64,000 bases of DNA, taken from NCBI RefSeq assembly GCF_000308875.1, contig NZ_BAGL01000060.1, positions 40,556 to 104,555 of the forward strand, read 5' to 3'. The number at the start of each line of letters is the position of its first letter. The stretch's first letter is position 1. The notes below the pieces were generated by a model. It was given only the letters and a program-made list of their open reading frames with translations. It did no database searches and was not told where the DNA came from. Both the position numbers and the translations under genes were made by a program. Shown piece after piece: positions 18,449-28,000 of this stretch. The stretch is from Nocardia transvalensis NBRC 15921. Its GTDB lineage: Bacteria > Actinomycetota > Actinomycetes > Mycobacteriales > Mycobacteriaceae.

Positions 18449-18720
18449 TATGCCGAACGCCCGCCGTTCGCCGGAAATCGCCACGCCGGGGTACCGGGCG
18501 GGAATGCGCGTAGCCTCCGGTCGGTTGTTCGATGGAGCGGCGCACCCCGCCCGGCGCGACCTCCGAAGTAGATGAGAGACAATGAAGGTGGTTCGCGACA
18601 TCACATCCGCCGCCGGTTGTGACGACGAGCCCCGGCGACGCCCACGTAACGACGAATTTCGCCGGGCACGTCGGCCCCGGCGCCGCGGAGGCGGGCGGGC
18701 CACGCAGGAAGGAGTACGCG

Positions 18721-19674
18721 ATGGACTACGAGTCGCGAATGTACGAGCTGGAGTTCCCCGCTCCGCAGCTGTCGTCCGCCGACGGCGCTGGTCCGGTGCT
18801 GGTACACGGTTTGGAAGGCTTCACCGACGCCGGTCACGCGGTACGCCTGGCCACCACGCATCTGCGCGAGAGCCTGGAGTCGGAGCTGGTCGCCTCGTTC
18901 GACGTGGACGAGCTGCTCGACTACCGGTCCCGGCGACCGCTCATGACGTTCAAGACCGATCATTTCTCCGATTACGCCGATCCGGAGCTGAATCTGTGGG
19001 CGCTGCGCGATACCGCGGGCACCCCCTTCCTGCTGCTGGCGGGGCTGGAGCCGGATCTGCGGTGGGAGAAATTCGTCACGGCCACGCGGTTGCTGGCCGA
19101 ACAGCTGGGCGTGCGCCGCACCATCGGGCTGTCCGCCATCCCGATGGCGAGCCCGCACACCCGCCCGCTCGGCATCACGGCGCACGCCAGCGACCGCGAC
19201 CTGATCGGTGAGCATCAGCGCTGGCCGGGTGAGCTACAGGTGCCGGGCAGCGCGTCGTCGCTGCTGGAGTACCGGATGGCGCAGCACGGCCACGAGTCGA
19301 TCGGCTTCTCGGTGCATGTGCCGCACTACCTGGCGCAGACCGCTTACCCGGAGGCCGCGCAGACGCTGCTGGAGAGCGTCGCGGAGAACGCCGAGCTGGA
19401 GCTGCCGCTGGCGGCGCTGAGTGAGGCCGCGGCGCGCGTACGCGAGCAGCTCAACGAGCAGATCGCCGGAAACACCGAGGTCGAGACGGTGGTGAGCGCG
19501 CTGGAGCGGCAGTACGACAGCTTCGTCACCGCGCAGGAGCGCCAGGCCAGCCTGCTGGCCGGCGAGGCCGACCTCCCGACCGGCGACGAGCTGGGCGCGG
19601 AATTCGAGCGCTTCCTCGCCGAGCAGTCCGGATTCGGCGACGGCGAGAACCCCGAGGGCGGCGAACTGCGGTAG
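18721..19674 (+). CDS. PAC2 family protein
   Basis: 317-residue cytoplasmic protein of the PAC2 (proteasome assembly chaperone 2) superfamily, related to M. tuberculosis Rv2714. The N-terminal VLVHGLEGFTDAGHAVRLA and the FKTDHFSDYADPELNLW, GVRRTIGLSAIPMASPHTRP segments are typical. The C-terminal 60 residues are strongly helical (EQLNEQIAGNTEVETVVSALERQYD), probably a coiled region. Its biochemical role is not established even in mycobacteria. The ribosome site AGGAAGGAG precedes the ATG by 5-7 bases. The same family sits in the sigB-lexA neighbourhood of mycobacteria, supporting conserved synteny. Confidence 0.9.
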   Translation: MDYESRMYELEFPAPQLSSADGAGPVLVHGLEGFTDAGHAVRLATTHLRESLESELVASFDVDELLDYRSRRPLMTFKTDHFSDYADPELNLWALRDTAGTPFLLLAGLEPDLRWEKFVTATRLLAEQLGVRRTIGLSAIPMASPHTRPLGITAHASDRDLIGEHQRWPGELQVPGSASSLLEYRMAQHGHESIGFSVHVPHYLAQTAYPEAAQTLLESVAENAELELPLAALSEAAARVREQLNEQIAGNTEVETVVSALERQYDSFVTAQERQASLLAGEADLPTGDELGAEFERFLAEQSGFGDGENPEGGELR

Positions 19675-19728
19675 CCGTACGGTCACGGTTTGCGGTGGGG
19701 CCCGCCCCTGCCGGTAACGTTGCCGCAC

Positions 19729-22236
19729 GTGCAGCTGTCCGACCTCATCCCCGACCGTGTCGTGCCCGACGTGGATGCGGACTGGCTGTACGAGTCCTTC
19801 GCCGACTGGACCCTCGAACAGGGCCTGACGCTGTACCCGGCGCAGGAGGAGGCGCTGCTGGAGCTGATGACCGGCGCCAACGTCATCCTCGCCACCCCTA
19901 CTGGGTCGGGGAAGTCGATGGTGGCGGTGGGCGCGCACTTCGCCGCCCTCAACCGCGGTCAGCGCTCCTACTACACCGCTCCGATCAAGGCGCTGGTCAG
20001 CGAGAAGTTCTTCGCGCTGTGCGAGGTGTTCGGCGCCGACCGGGTCGGCATGGTGACCGGCGACGCGGCGGTGAACCCGACCGCGCCGATCATCTGCGCG
20101 ACCGCGGAGATCCTGGCCAATCTGGCGCTGCGCGAGGGCGCCGCCGCCGATGTCGGCCAGGTCGTAATGGACGAATTCCACTTCTACTCCGATCCGGACC
20201 GTGGCTGGGCCTGGCAGGTGCCGCTGCTGGAACTGCCGAAGGCGCAGTTCCTGCTGATGTCGGCGACGCTCGGCGAGGTCGACTTCTTCGCCCGCGATCT
20301 CGAGCGCCGCACCGGACGCTCCACCGCCATCGTGGCGGGAGCGGAACGCCCTGTGCCCCTGACGTTTTCGTACCGGCGCACACCGATCACCGAAACGCTG
20401 GAGGAACTGGTCACCACCAACCAGTCCCCGGTGTACGTCGTGCATTTCACCCAGGCCGCCGCCCTGGAACGCGCGCAGGCGCTGACCAGCGTCAACTTCG
20501 CCAGTAAGGCGCAGAAGGACGCCATCGCCGAGGCGATCGGGTCGTTCCGCTTCTCCAGCGGCTTCGGCAAGACGCTGTCGCGGCTGATCCGGCACGGCAT
20601 CGGCGTCCATCACGCCGGCATGCTCCCCAAGTACCGCCGCCTGGTCGAACGTCTGGCGCAGGAGGGCCTGCTGCAGGTCGTCTGCGGCACCGACACCCTC
20701 GGCGTCGGCATCAACGTGCCGATCCGCACGGTGCTACTCACGGGGCTCACCAAATTCGACGGCACCCGCACCCGCCGCCTCAAGGCCCGCGAATTCCATC
20801 AGATCTCCGGGCGGGCCGGCCGCGCCGGATACGACACCACCGGCACGGTCGTGGTGGAGGCGCCGGAGCACGAGATCGAGAACGCGCGCCTGCTCGCCAA
20901 GGCCGGCGACGACCCGAAGAAGCAGCGCAAGGTGCAGCGGCGCAAGCCGCCGGAGGGTTTCGTGTCCTGGTCCGAGGAGACCTTCGACCGCCTGGTGTCC
21001 GCCGCGCCCGAACCGATGGTCTCGCGGTTCCGGGTCACCAATTCCCTGCTGCTCAACGTGATCGCGCGCCCGGGCAACTGTTTCGACTCGATGCGGCACC
21101 TGCTCGAGGACAATCACGAGCCGCGCGCCGCGCAGCGTAAACATATCCTCAAAACCATCCGGTTGTATCGCGCGCTGCGGGACGCCGGAGTGGTCCAGCA
21201 ACTGGACGAACCGGACGAATTCGGCCGCCGCGCACGGCTCACCGTCGATCTGCAGCGCGACTTCGCCCTCGATCAGCCGCTGTCGCCGTTCGCGCTGGCA
21301 GCGCTGGAGCTACTTGACACCGGCTCGCCGACCTACACACTGGATGTAGTGTCCATCATCGAGTCCACGCTGGAGGACCCGCGCCAGCTGCTGCTCGCCC
21401 AGCAGCACAAGGCGCGCGGCGCCGCGATCGCGGAGATGAAGGCCGACGGCATCGAATACGACGAGCGCATGGAGCTCATCGAGGACATCACCTGGCCCAA
21501 ACCCCTCGTCGAACTGATCGAACCGGCCTTCGAAACCTATCGCGCCGGACACCCGTGGGTCTCGGAGTTCAGCCCGGCGCCGAAGTCCGTGGTGCGCGAG
21601 ATGATCGAGCGCGCACTGACTTTCGCCGAACTCGTCAGCGAGTACGAGCTGGCCCGCTCGGAGGGCATGGTGCTGCGGTACCTGGCCGACGCCTACCGCG
21701 CGCTGCGCCGCACCGTCCCCGAATCCGCGCGCACCGAGGAACTCGAGGATCTCACCGAATGGCTGGGTGAGCTGGTGCGCCAAGTGGATTCGAGCCTGCT
21801 CGACGAATGGGAGCAGCTCACCGATCCGGGCGCGGAGACCGATGCCGAGCAGGTGGCGTTCGGCGCGGAGACCATCCGCCCCATCTCGGCCAACGAGCGC
21901 GCCTTCCGGGTGCTGGTCCGCAACGCCGTATTCCGGCGCGTCGAGATGGCCGCGCTGCATCGCTGGCAGGCGCTGGACGACCTCGGTGACGGCCCGGACT
22001 GGGAGGCCGATCTCGCGCCCTATTTCGCGGAGTACGGCGAGATCGGCACCGGGCCGAACGCGCGCGGTCCGCGGCTGTTCCAGGTCGAGCAGCGGCCCGG
22101 TTTCTGGCACGTGCGCCAGGTCCTGGACGACCCGGCCGGCGACCACGGCTGGTCGGTCGACGCGATCGTCGACCTGGCCGAATCCGACGCCGCCGGTGAG
22201 GTGGTGTTCGACGAGGTCACGGTGACGGCGGGATGA
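19729..22236 (+). CDS. Ski2-like DEAD/DEAH-box helicase with DUF3516
   Basis: 835-residue superfamily 2 helicase, probably acting on RNA. Motif I ATPTGSGKS is at residues 55-63, motif II reads MDEFHFY (a DEFH variant of the DExH box), motif III SATLGE, motif V GTDTLGVGINVP and motif VI HQISGRAGRAGYD. The C-terminal 400 residues match the actinobacterial DUF3516 extension and replace the exosome-linked domains of eukaryotic Ski2. The GTG at 19729 (MQLSDLIPDR) is preferred over the upstream frame start because coding character begins there. Whether it takes part in RNA decay or ribosome biogenesis is unknown. Confidence 0.9.
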   Translation: MQLSDLIPDRVVPDVDADWLYESFADWTLEQGLTLYPAQEEALLELMTGANVILATPTGSGKSMVAVGAHFAALNRGQRSYYTAPIKALVSEKFFALCEVFGADRVGMVTGDAAVNPTAPIICATAEILANLALREGAAADVGQVVMDEFHFYSDPDRGWAWQVPLLELPKAQFLLMSATLGEVDFFARDLERRTGRSTAIVAGAERPVPLTFSYRRTPITETLEELVTTNQSPVYVVHFTQAAALERAQALTSVNFASKAQKDAIAEAIGSFRFSSGFGKTLSRLIRHGIGVHHAGMLPKYRRLVERLAQEGLLQVVCGTDTLGVGINVPIRTVLLTGLTKFDGTRTRRLKAREFHQISGRAGRAGYDTTGTVVVEAPEHEIENARLLAKAGDDPKKQRKVQRRKPPEGFVSWSEETFDRLVSAAPEPMVSRFRVTNSLLLNVIARPGNCFDSMRHLLEDNHEPRAAQRKHILKTIRLYRALRDAGVVQQLDEPDEFGRRARLTVDLQRDFALDQPLSPFALAALELLDTGSPTYTLDVVSIIESTLEDPRQLLLAQQHKARGAAIAEMKADGIEYDERMELIEDITWPKPLVELIEPAFETYRAGHPWVSEFSPAPKSVVREMIERALTFAELVSEYELARSEGMVLRYLADAYRALRRTVPESARTEELEDLTEWLGELVRQVDSSLLDEWEQLTDPGAETDAEQVAFGAETIRPISANERAFRVLVRNAVFRRVEMAALHRWQALDDLGDGPDWEADLAPYFAEYGEIGTGPNARGPRLFQVEQRPGFWHVRQVLDDPAGDHGWSVDAIVDLAESDAAGEVVFDEVTVTAG

Positions 22237-22397
22237 CCGGCGCGCGATCGGCCCCGCGGTTCCGAAGACCCGCCACCTCCCGCACCCAGTGATCAAGACG
22301 ACGTAAATCCGGTTCGTTTTTCGCGGCGTCCCGCTGATACTCTCGCGTCCGCTGCCCGCAGCGGGAGGCTGCCCAGAAGAAAGAGAGTTCCCTTAGA

Positions 22398-23531
22398 TTG
22401 TTCGGTCCAAACGCGCCCGAGTCGCCCTATCTCGTCATCGACCTCGCCCGGGTGCGCGAGAACTACCGTGCCCTCCGGTCCGCCCTCAGCGGGCTGGGAG
22501 ATCGGCACGAAGCGCGAATCCGATTCGCGGTCAAGGCTTCTCCGATGCCGGAGATCATCCGGCTGCTGGCCGCCGAGGGCGCGGAATTCGACGTCGCCAG
22601 TATCGGTGAGATCGAGCAGTGCCTGAGCCTCGGCGTCGATCCGGCCCGTCTCTGCTACGGCAATCCCCTCAAGAAGGCGAGCCAGATCGCCGCCGCCCAT
22701 GCCGCCGGGGTGCGCCGGTTCGCCTTCGACACCGAGGACGATCTGGACCGCATCGCCGAATGCGCCCCGGGCGCGGAGGTCGAATGCCGCTTCCTGGCCT
22801 CGGCGCCGCAGTCGCAGACCCCCTTCGGCGCGAAGTTCGGCTGCGCCCCCGGCGAGGCGGTGCGGCTGCTGGTGCGCGCCCGCGACCTGGGCTTACGGCC
22901 GGTGGGCCCGTACTTCCACGTGGGCTCGCAACAGCTCGACCCGGTCGCCTGGCAGATCGGCATCGAGCAGGCCGGCGCCATCGCGGAAGCGTTGGCGGTC
23001 AAGGACATTCCGGTGGGATCGGTGAATATCGGTGGCGGACTGCCGATTCCGTACGCCACCCCGGCGCCGGAACTGTCCTATCTGGGCGCGGTGATCGCCG
23101 AGGCGACCGCGCGCCATCTCCCGGAGCACGCCGATCTGGTGGTGGAACCCGGCCGCGCCCTGGTGGGCAACGCCGGGGTGATCCACGCCGAGGTCGTGAA
23201 CGTGCGCATCGCGCCGGACGGGCGGCGCTGGGTATACCTCGATGTCGGCCGCTACAACGGCATGGCCGAGACCGAGAACGAGTACATCGCCTACCGGATC
23301 GAGACCTCGCGCGACGGTGACCCCTGCGACGAGGCGGTGATAGCCGGTCCGACCTGCGACGGAGACGATGTACTGTATCAACGCACACGGGTCCTCCTTC
23401 CGACCACGTTGCGAGCCGGTGATCCCGTTCGGATCCTCGATACCGGCGCTTATACGGCGAGCTATTCGTCGGTGTCCTTCAACGGTTTTCCGCCTTTGAC
23501 TGTCCATGTCATCGGCGCTGAGCGAGAGTGA
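22398..23531 (+). CDS. PLP-dependent ornithine/lysine decarboxylase (alanine racemase fold)
   Basis: Fold-type III PLP decarboxylase of 377 residues, expected to make putrescine or cadaverine. The PLP lysine lies in IRFAVKASP; further motifs are YFHVGSQQ, NIGGGLPIPY, EPGRALVG, the substrate-binding GPTCDGDDVL with the active-site cysteine and aspartate, and the C-terminal GAYTASYSSVSFNGFPP. The lack of a biotin-type or arginine-specific insertion argues for ornithine or lysine rather than arginine. The start is a TTG at 22398. The next gene begins 8 bases after its stop (or overlaps it if a GTG at 23528 is used) and encodes the spermidine-forming enzymes, so this is the first step of a polyamine operon. 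Confidence 0.88.
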   Translation: MFGPNAPESPYLVIDLARVRENYRALRSALSGLGDRHEARIRFAVKASPMPEIIRLLAAEGAEFDVASIGEIEQCLSLGVDPARLCYGNPLKKASQIAAAHAAGVRRFAFDTEDDLDRIAECAPGAEVECRFLASAPQSQTPFGAKFGCAPGEAVRLLVRARDLGLRPVGPYFHVGSQQLDPVAWQIGIEQAGAIAEALAVKDIPVGSVNIGGGLPIPYATPAPELSYLGAVIAEATARHLPEHADLVVEPGRALVGNAGVIHAEVVNVRIAPDGRRWVYLDVGRYNGMAETENEYIAYRIETSRDGDPCDEAVIAGPTCDGDDVLYQRTRVLLPTTLRAGDPVRILDTGAYTASYSSVSFNGFPPLTVHVIGAERE

Positions 23532-23539
23532 GTTTGCCC

Positions 23540-24754
23540 ATGACGGCAGAATTCACCGGCTGGCACGTGCTGGCCGAGTTCGGTGGTGTCGACGTAGCCC
23601 TCTGCGACGATCTCGAACGCCTCGAAGCAGCGCTTCGAAAATCGTTGGTCGCCGCGGGCGTGACGATCTGCGATGTCGTGCACAAGAAGTTCGAGCCGAT
23701 GGGCGTCACGGTGCTGGCGCTGCTGTCGGAGTCGCACGCGTCGATCCACACCTACCCGGAGTCGGGTGACATCTTCGTCGACGTGTTCACCTGCGGCAGT
23801 ATCGGCGCGGGCGCCACCGAGGCGGTCGATCTGCTGGCGGCGGAGCTGTCGCCCGAGACCGTGCACACCGAGGTCATCCAGCGCGGGCATGCCGCGCGGC
23901 GGATCCACGAGCCGGTGGGCGCGGGCCTGACCCGCATCTGGGATCTGTCGGAGGTTCTGGTCGACACCCGAACTCCGTTCCAGCACATGGTGATCGCGCG
24001 GACCGAGCAGGGCATCTCGCTGTTCTCCGACGACGACCGCCAGTCCACCGAGTTCTCTCAGCTGACCTATCACGAGGCGATGCTGGTCCCGGCGTACGCG
24101 CTGGCGGCGAAGCTCGACAACGTGCTGATCGTCGGATCCGGCGAGGGCGTCGCCAGCCAGATGTCGGTGGCGGCGGGCGCGTCTCGCGTCGACCATGTCG
24201 ATATCGATCAGCTCGAGGTCGAGCTGTGCGCGCGGCATCTGCCCTATGGCTACACCGAGGCCGATCTGGCCGAGGCGGTCGCCGGCACGGGCCCGATCCG
24301 GATGCACTATGCCGACGGCTGGGACTTCCTCGCCGAGGCCGAGCGGGAGGGTGTGCGCTACGACGTCATCGTGATCGACCTGCCCGACGAGCGGGTCGAG
24401 GACGCGCAGCACAACCGCCTCTACGAGGAGGAGTTCCTCACCCGATGTCGGGCGTTGCTGTCCGACGGCGGCGTGCTCGCGGCCCAGGCTGGCTGTGCGA
24501 CCATGTGGCGCAACGAAACCCTGAAGCGGTCGTTCCAGCGTTTCCACGATCTGTTCGACACCGTGGTGCCCTACGGCTCCGACGAGCACGAGTGGACGTT
24601 CCTGTTCGGCGTCGCGCAGCCGATCGCCGACCCGGTCGCGGCCATGACGGACCGTCTCCCCCGGCTCCCCTACCGCGCCGAGACCATCGACGAGCGGGCC
24701 CTGGTCCGCGGCGCCGTCGAACCGCACGCCCTGCGGACCGTCGCCACCGTCTGA
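23540..24754 (+). CDS. S-adenosylmethionine decarboxylase-spermidine synthase fusion
   Basis: 404-residue bifunctional protein. Residues 1-120 are a SpeH/SpeD (class 1B) AdoMet decarboxylase whose self-processing motif LSESHASIHTYPESG predicts cleavage between Glu64 and Ser65 to form the pyruvoyl cofactor. Residues from about 150 on form an aminopropyltransferase (spermidine synthase) with the SAM-site loop VLIVGSGEGVASQ, the acidic VDHVDIDQLEVEL and catalytic YDVIVIDLPDER. Together they would convert AdoMet and the diamine from the upstream decarboxylase into spermidine or aminopropylcadaverine. Such fusions are known but uncommon. The ATG at 23540 has a GAG-rich ribosome site; a GTG at 23528 overlapping the previous stop is also in frame. 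Confidence 0.92.
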   Translation: MTAEFTGWHVLAEFGGVDVALCDDLERLEAALRKSLVAAGVTICDVVHKKFEPMGVTVLALLSESHASIHTYPESGDIFVDVFTCGSIGAGATEAVDLLAAELSPETVHTEVIQRGHAARRIHEPVGAGLTRIWDLSEVLVDTRTPFQHMVIARTEQGISLFSDDDRQSTEFSQLTYHEAMLVPAYALAAKLDNVLIVGSGEGVASQMSVAAGASRVDHVDIDQLEVELCARHLPYGYTEADLAEAVAGTGPIRMHYADGWDFLAEAEREGVRYDVIVIDLPDERVEDAQHNRLYEEEFLTRCRALLSDGGVLAAQAGCATMWRNETLKRSFQRFHDLFDTVVPYGSDEHEWTFLFGVAQPIADPVAAMTDRLPRLPYRAETIDERALVRGAVEPHALRTVATV

Positions 24755-24763
24755 CCCACCCGA

Positions 24764-24800
24764 AACGCCCGCCCGGATGAGTTGTCCGGGCGGGCGTTTT
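24764..24800 (+). terminator. Rho-independent terminator of the polyamine operon
   Basis: A perfect 14-base stem, AACGCCCGCCCGGA (24764-24777) with its complement at 24785-24798, a 7-base loop and a run of T at 24797-24800, starting 9 bases after the stop. Confidence 0.88.
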
Positions 24801-24805
24801 CACCC

Positions 24806-24885
24806 TTCACGCACCCCGTTCAAGCCCCCGCACCCGGTGTGGCGTCATGCAACGGGTACGAGGACATGGACGGGGTGCGTGAACG
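24806..24885. repeat. Dispersed inverted repeat, family B, copy 1
   Basis: 80-base imperfect palindrome. TTCACGCACCCCGTTC at the left is answered by GACGGGGTGCGTGAAC at the right. Family B recurs at 41569-41648 and 55669-55748, where the arms start CTTCACGCACCCTTTCC and end in GGGGTGCG. It follows the polyamine terminator directly. Confidence 0.7.
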
Positions 24886-24994
24886 ATGCGCACCGGCGTG
24901 CCGCTTCTCGCCCCCTCCTTTCCGCCGCGCGGTCTTCCCTTTCCGGCACGCACCCTTCTTTTTCCGGCTTTTTCCGGCACGCACGCTCCCTTCT

Positions 24995-25059
24995 TTTTCC
25001 GGCACGCTTTTGGCCGGAATCCCCTGGTGGAGAGTTTCCGGCCAAGAGCGTGCCGGAAA
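24995..25059. repeat. Dispersed inverted repeat, family A, copy 2
   Basis: Left arm 24995-25021 and right arm about 25034-25059, same family as 16496-16565. Just before it, partial direct copies of the arm start (TTTTTCCGGCACGC words) occur at about 24958-24993, so this copy looks like the end of a small cluster. It lies between the converging polyamine operon and the oxidoreductase gene. Confidence 0.82.
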
Positions 25060-25093
25060 CAAGGTGCTGACGGAAGGTGGCGGGAAGAAGGGA

Positions 25094-28000
25094 CTACGGG
25101 AGAGCCGGTGGTTCGATTCCGATCTCTCGCAGGCGGTTTCGGTAGATCTCGACGTTGGCGAGTTTGATGTCCTCGTAGCCGCGGACCACATCGTGGAGTG
25201 CGGCCGCCTCGACGGCGCGGTCGTAGTCGGTGGCGAGGGTGTCGGCGAGCGTGGTGATCATCTCGGTGTAGTGGGCGAGGAGGGCGCGTTCGACCTTGCG
25301 GACGTGGGCGTGGCCGAAGGGGTCGAAGACGGTGCCGCGCAGGCGCTTTCCCTTGGCGAGCAGCCGCAGGGCCACGTGGCTGCGGGGGCCGAGGCCGATC
25401 TTCTTGCGGCGGCCCAGCGCCCGCAGCACCGGCGGGTGCAGGCGGTAGGTGAGGTTGGCGCCGTCGGGCACCTGCGCCGCGACCTCCGCGAGGAAGGCCG
25501 GATCGACCAGGCGGCGGGCCACCTCGTACTCGTCCTTGTACGCGGTGAACTTGTACAGCCCCCGCGCCGCCTGCTCGCTGAATTCGGTGCGGTCGGTGAC
25601 CCGCCGCTGTGCCTGCCAGACGCGCTCCATCGTCCGCGCGTAGTCACGGGCGACCCGCACGCCCTGGAATCCGATCAGCTCCGCGGCGCGGATCTCGATC
25701 AGGCGGCGGGTCTCCCCGGTGGCCGCCAGCTCGTCGAAAAGATCTGCGGGGATATCGATGTCGGCGCGGCGCGAGGGTGCGGAGGACGTGGCGGCGGCGA
25801 ACTCGTCGGGCTTGGCCACAGCCGCGCGTCCCCACCGGAAGGCCGCGACATTCGCCGCGACCGCGACGCCGTTGATCTCGATGGCCTCCTCGATCGCCGA
25901 CGCGGGCAACCGCAGCGCGCCCAGCTGATAGGCAGCGCCCACCAGCAGGAAGTTGGCGGCGGCGGTATTCCCGAAGAGTTTCTCGGCGGCGGCGAGCGCG
26001 TCGAACGAGCGCACCGTGCGCGACACCCGCTCCAACCGGGACAGCAGCGATGCGGTGTCCGGATACTCGATCGTCTTGTCGTACACCATCTCTCCGGTCG
26101 GCGTCCGGCTGGTCGAGGCCACCGACAGCGTGGTCTCGGCGGATCCGTAACCCAGATTCTTGGCGTCCGCGGCGGCCAGCAGATCGAAGGCGACGATGCA
26201 GTCCGCGGAGCCGGGCGTGAGCCGGTTCGAGGGTTCCAGCGCGCCCGGGGCGAACCGCAGATGCGACACCACCGGCCCCGCCTTCTGACTCAGGCCGATC
26301 TGATCGAGGCTCGCCACGTCGTATCCGGCGCGCAGGGCGGCGGTCGCCAGCACCTGGTTGACGGTGACGATGCCGGTGCCGCCGATACCGGCGAGGAAGA
26401 CGTTCTGCGTGGCGTCCGGTACGGCGATGTCGAGGTCGTCCAGCTCGGGCGGTTCCGGCCGAGTAGGCGTGCGCCGCTTGGCTTCCGCCGCATCCGGCAG
26501 CTCCACGGTCACAAACGACGGGCAGTCCCCGTCCAGGCAGCTGTAGTCGGTATTGCAGGAGGTCTGGTCGATGCGGGTCTTCCGGCCGAATTCGGTGTCG
26601 ACCGGCTGCACGGACAGGCAGTTGCTCTTCACACCGCAGTCGCCGCAGCCCTCGCACACCGCCTCGTTGACGACGACGCGGGTGCGCCGGACCGGCAGGG
26701 TGCCGCGCTTGCGCTGCCGGCGCGCGTCGGCCGCGCAGTGCTGGTCGTAGATCAGGACCGTCACGCCGGGGACTTCGCGCAGGAGGCGCTGGGCCTCGTC
26801 GAGCCGGTCCCGATGCCACAGCAGCGTTCCGGGCGCGAGGTCGCGACGGCGGTACTTCTTCGGCTCGTCGGCGCAGACGATGATCCGGTTGACGCCCTCG
26901 ACGGTCAGTTTGTGCGTCAGCCGCGGTACCGCCAGCGCGCCTTCCGCATCCTGCGCACCGGTCATGGCGACCACATCGTTGTAGAGCAGTTTGAAGGTGA
27001 TGTTCACCCCGGCGGCCACACACGCCTGCACGGCCAGCTGCCCGGAGTGGAAATACGTTCCGTCGCCGATGTTCTGGAACAGGTGCGGCACGTCGGTGAA
27101 CGGGGCCTGCCCGATCCACTGCGCGCCCTCGCCACCCATCTGGGTCAGGCCGGTGACCTGGCTGTCGGTGCGGCCCGACATCGTCACCATGGTGTGGCAG
27201 CCGATCCCGCCGCCCGCGAGCGAGCCCTCGGGCACGGCCGTGGACCGGTTGTGCGGGCAGCCGCTACAGAAGTAGGCCGCGCGCTGCGCGGGGAGGACCG
27301 ACAGGGAGAGCGGCTGCGGCAGTGGGCGTTTCATGTCGAGATGCCCGTCGAGGGCCCGGCGCAGCGGCTTGGCGATCCGGCCGGCGGTCAGCTCGCCGTC
27401 CTGGTCGAACAGCGGCCGCCCCGCGGCGTCGCGCTTGCCGATGATTTCCGGCGCGGACGGCGTGCCGTAGAGAATGTCGCGCAGCTGGGTCTCGAGGAAC
27501 GCCGTCTTGTCCTCGACCACGACGATGCGCGACAACCCCTCGGCGAACGCCCGGACCGGTTCGGGGGCGACCGGATACGGCATGCCGATGCGCAGCAGCC
27601 GGATTCCGGCACGGTACAGCGCGTCGTCGTCGACACCGAGGTCGACGAGGGCTTGGCGGACCGCGTCGAAGGTGGTTCCGGTGGCGGCGATGCCGACGGT
27701 CGCCCGCGGCGGATTCACCTCGACCACATCCAGCCGGTTGCGAGTGCTGTAGGCCTTCACCATCTCCCAGCGCGGACCGTACAGATCGGCCTCGGCAAGC
27801 ACGCTGTCGGCAGGCGCCGCCATCGGCCGCTGCCGGTAGGCGAACGGCTTTCCCTCCCACTCGATCTCGGGGACGACGGTATCGATATCGCCGACCAGTC
27901 CGTCGACGGTCCAGGCGCCGTCGGCCACATCCGCGACGATCTTCAACGCCACCAGGCAGCCCGACGCCCGCGACAGCGCCACCCCGTGCAGCCCCATCGT

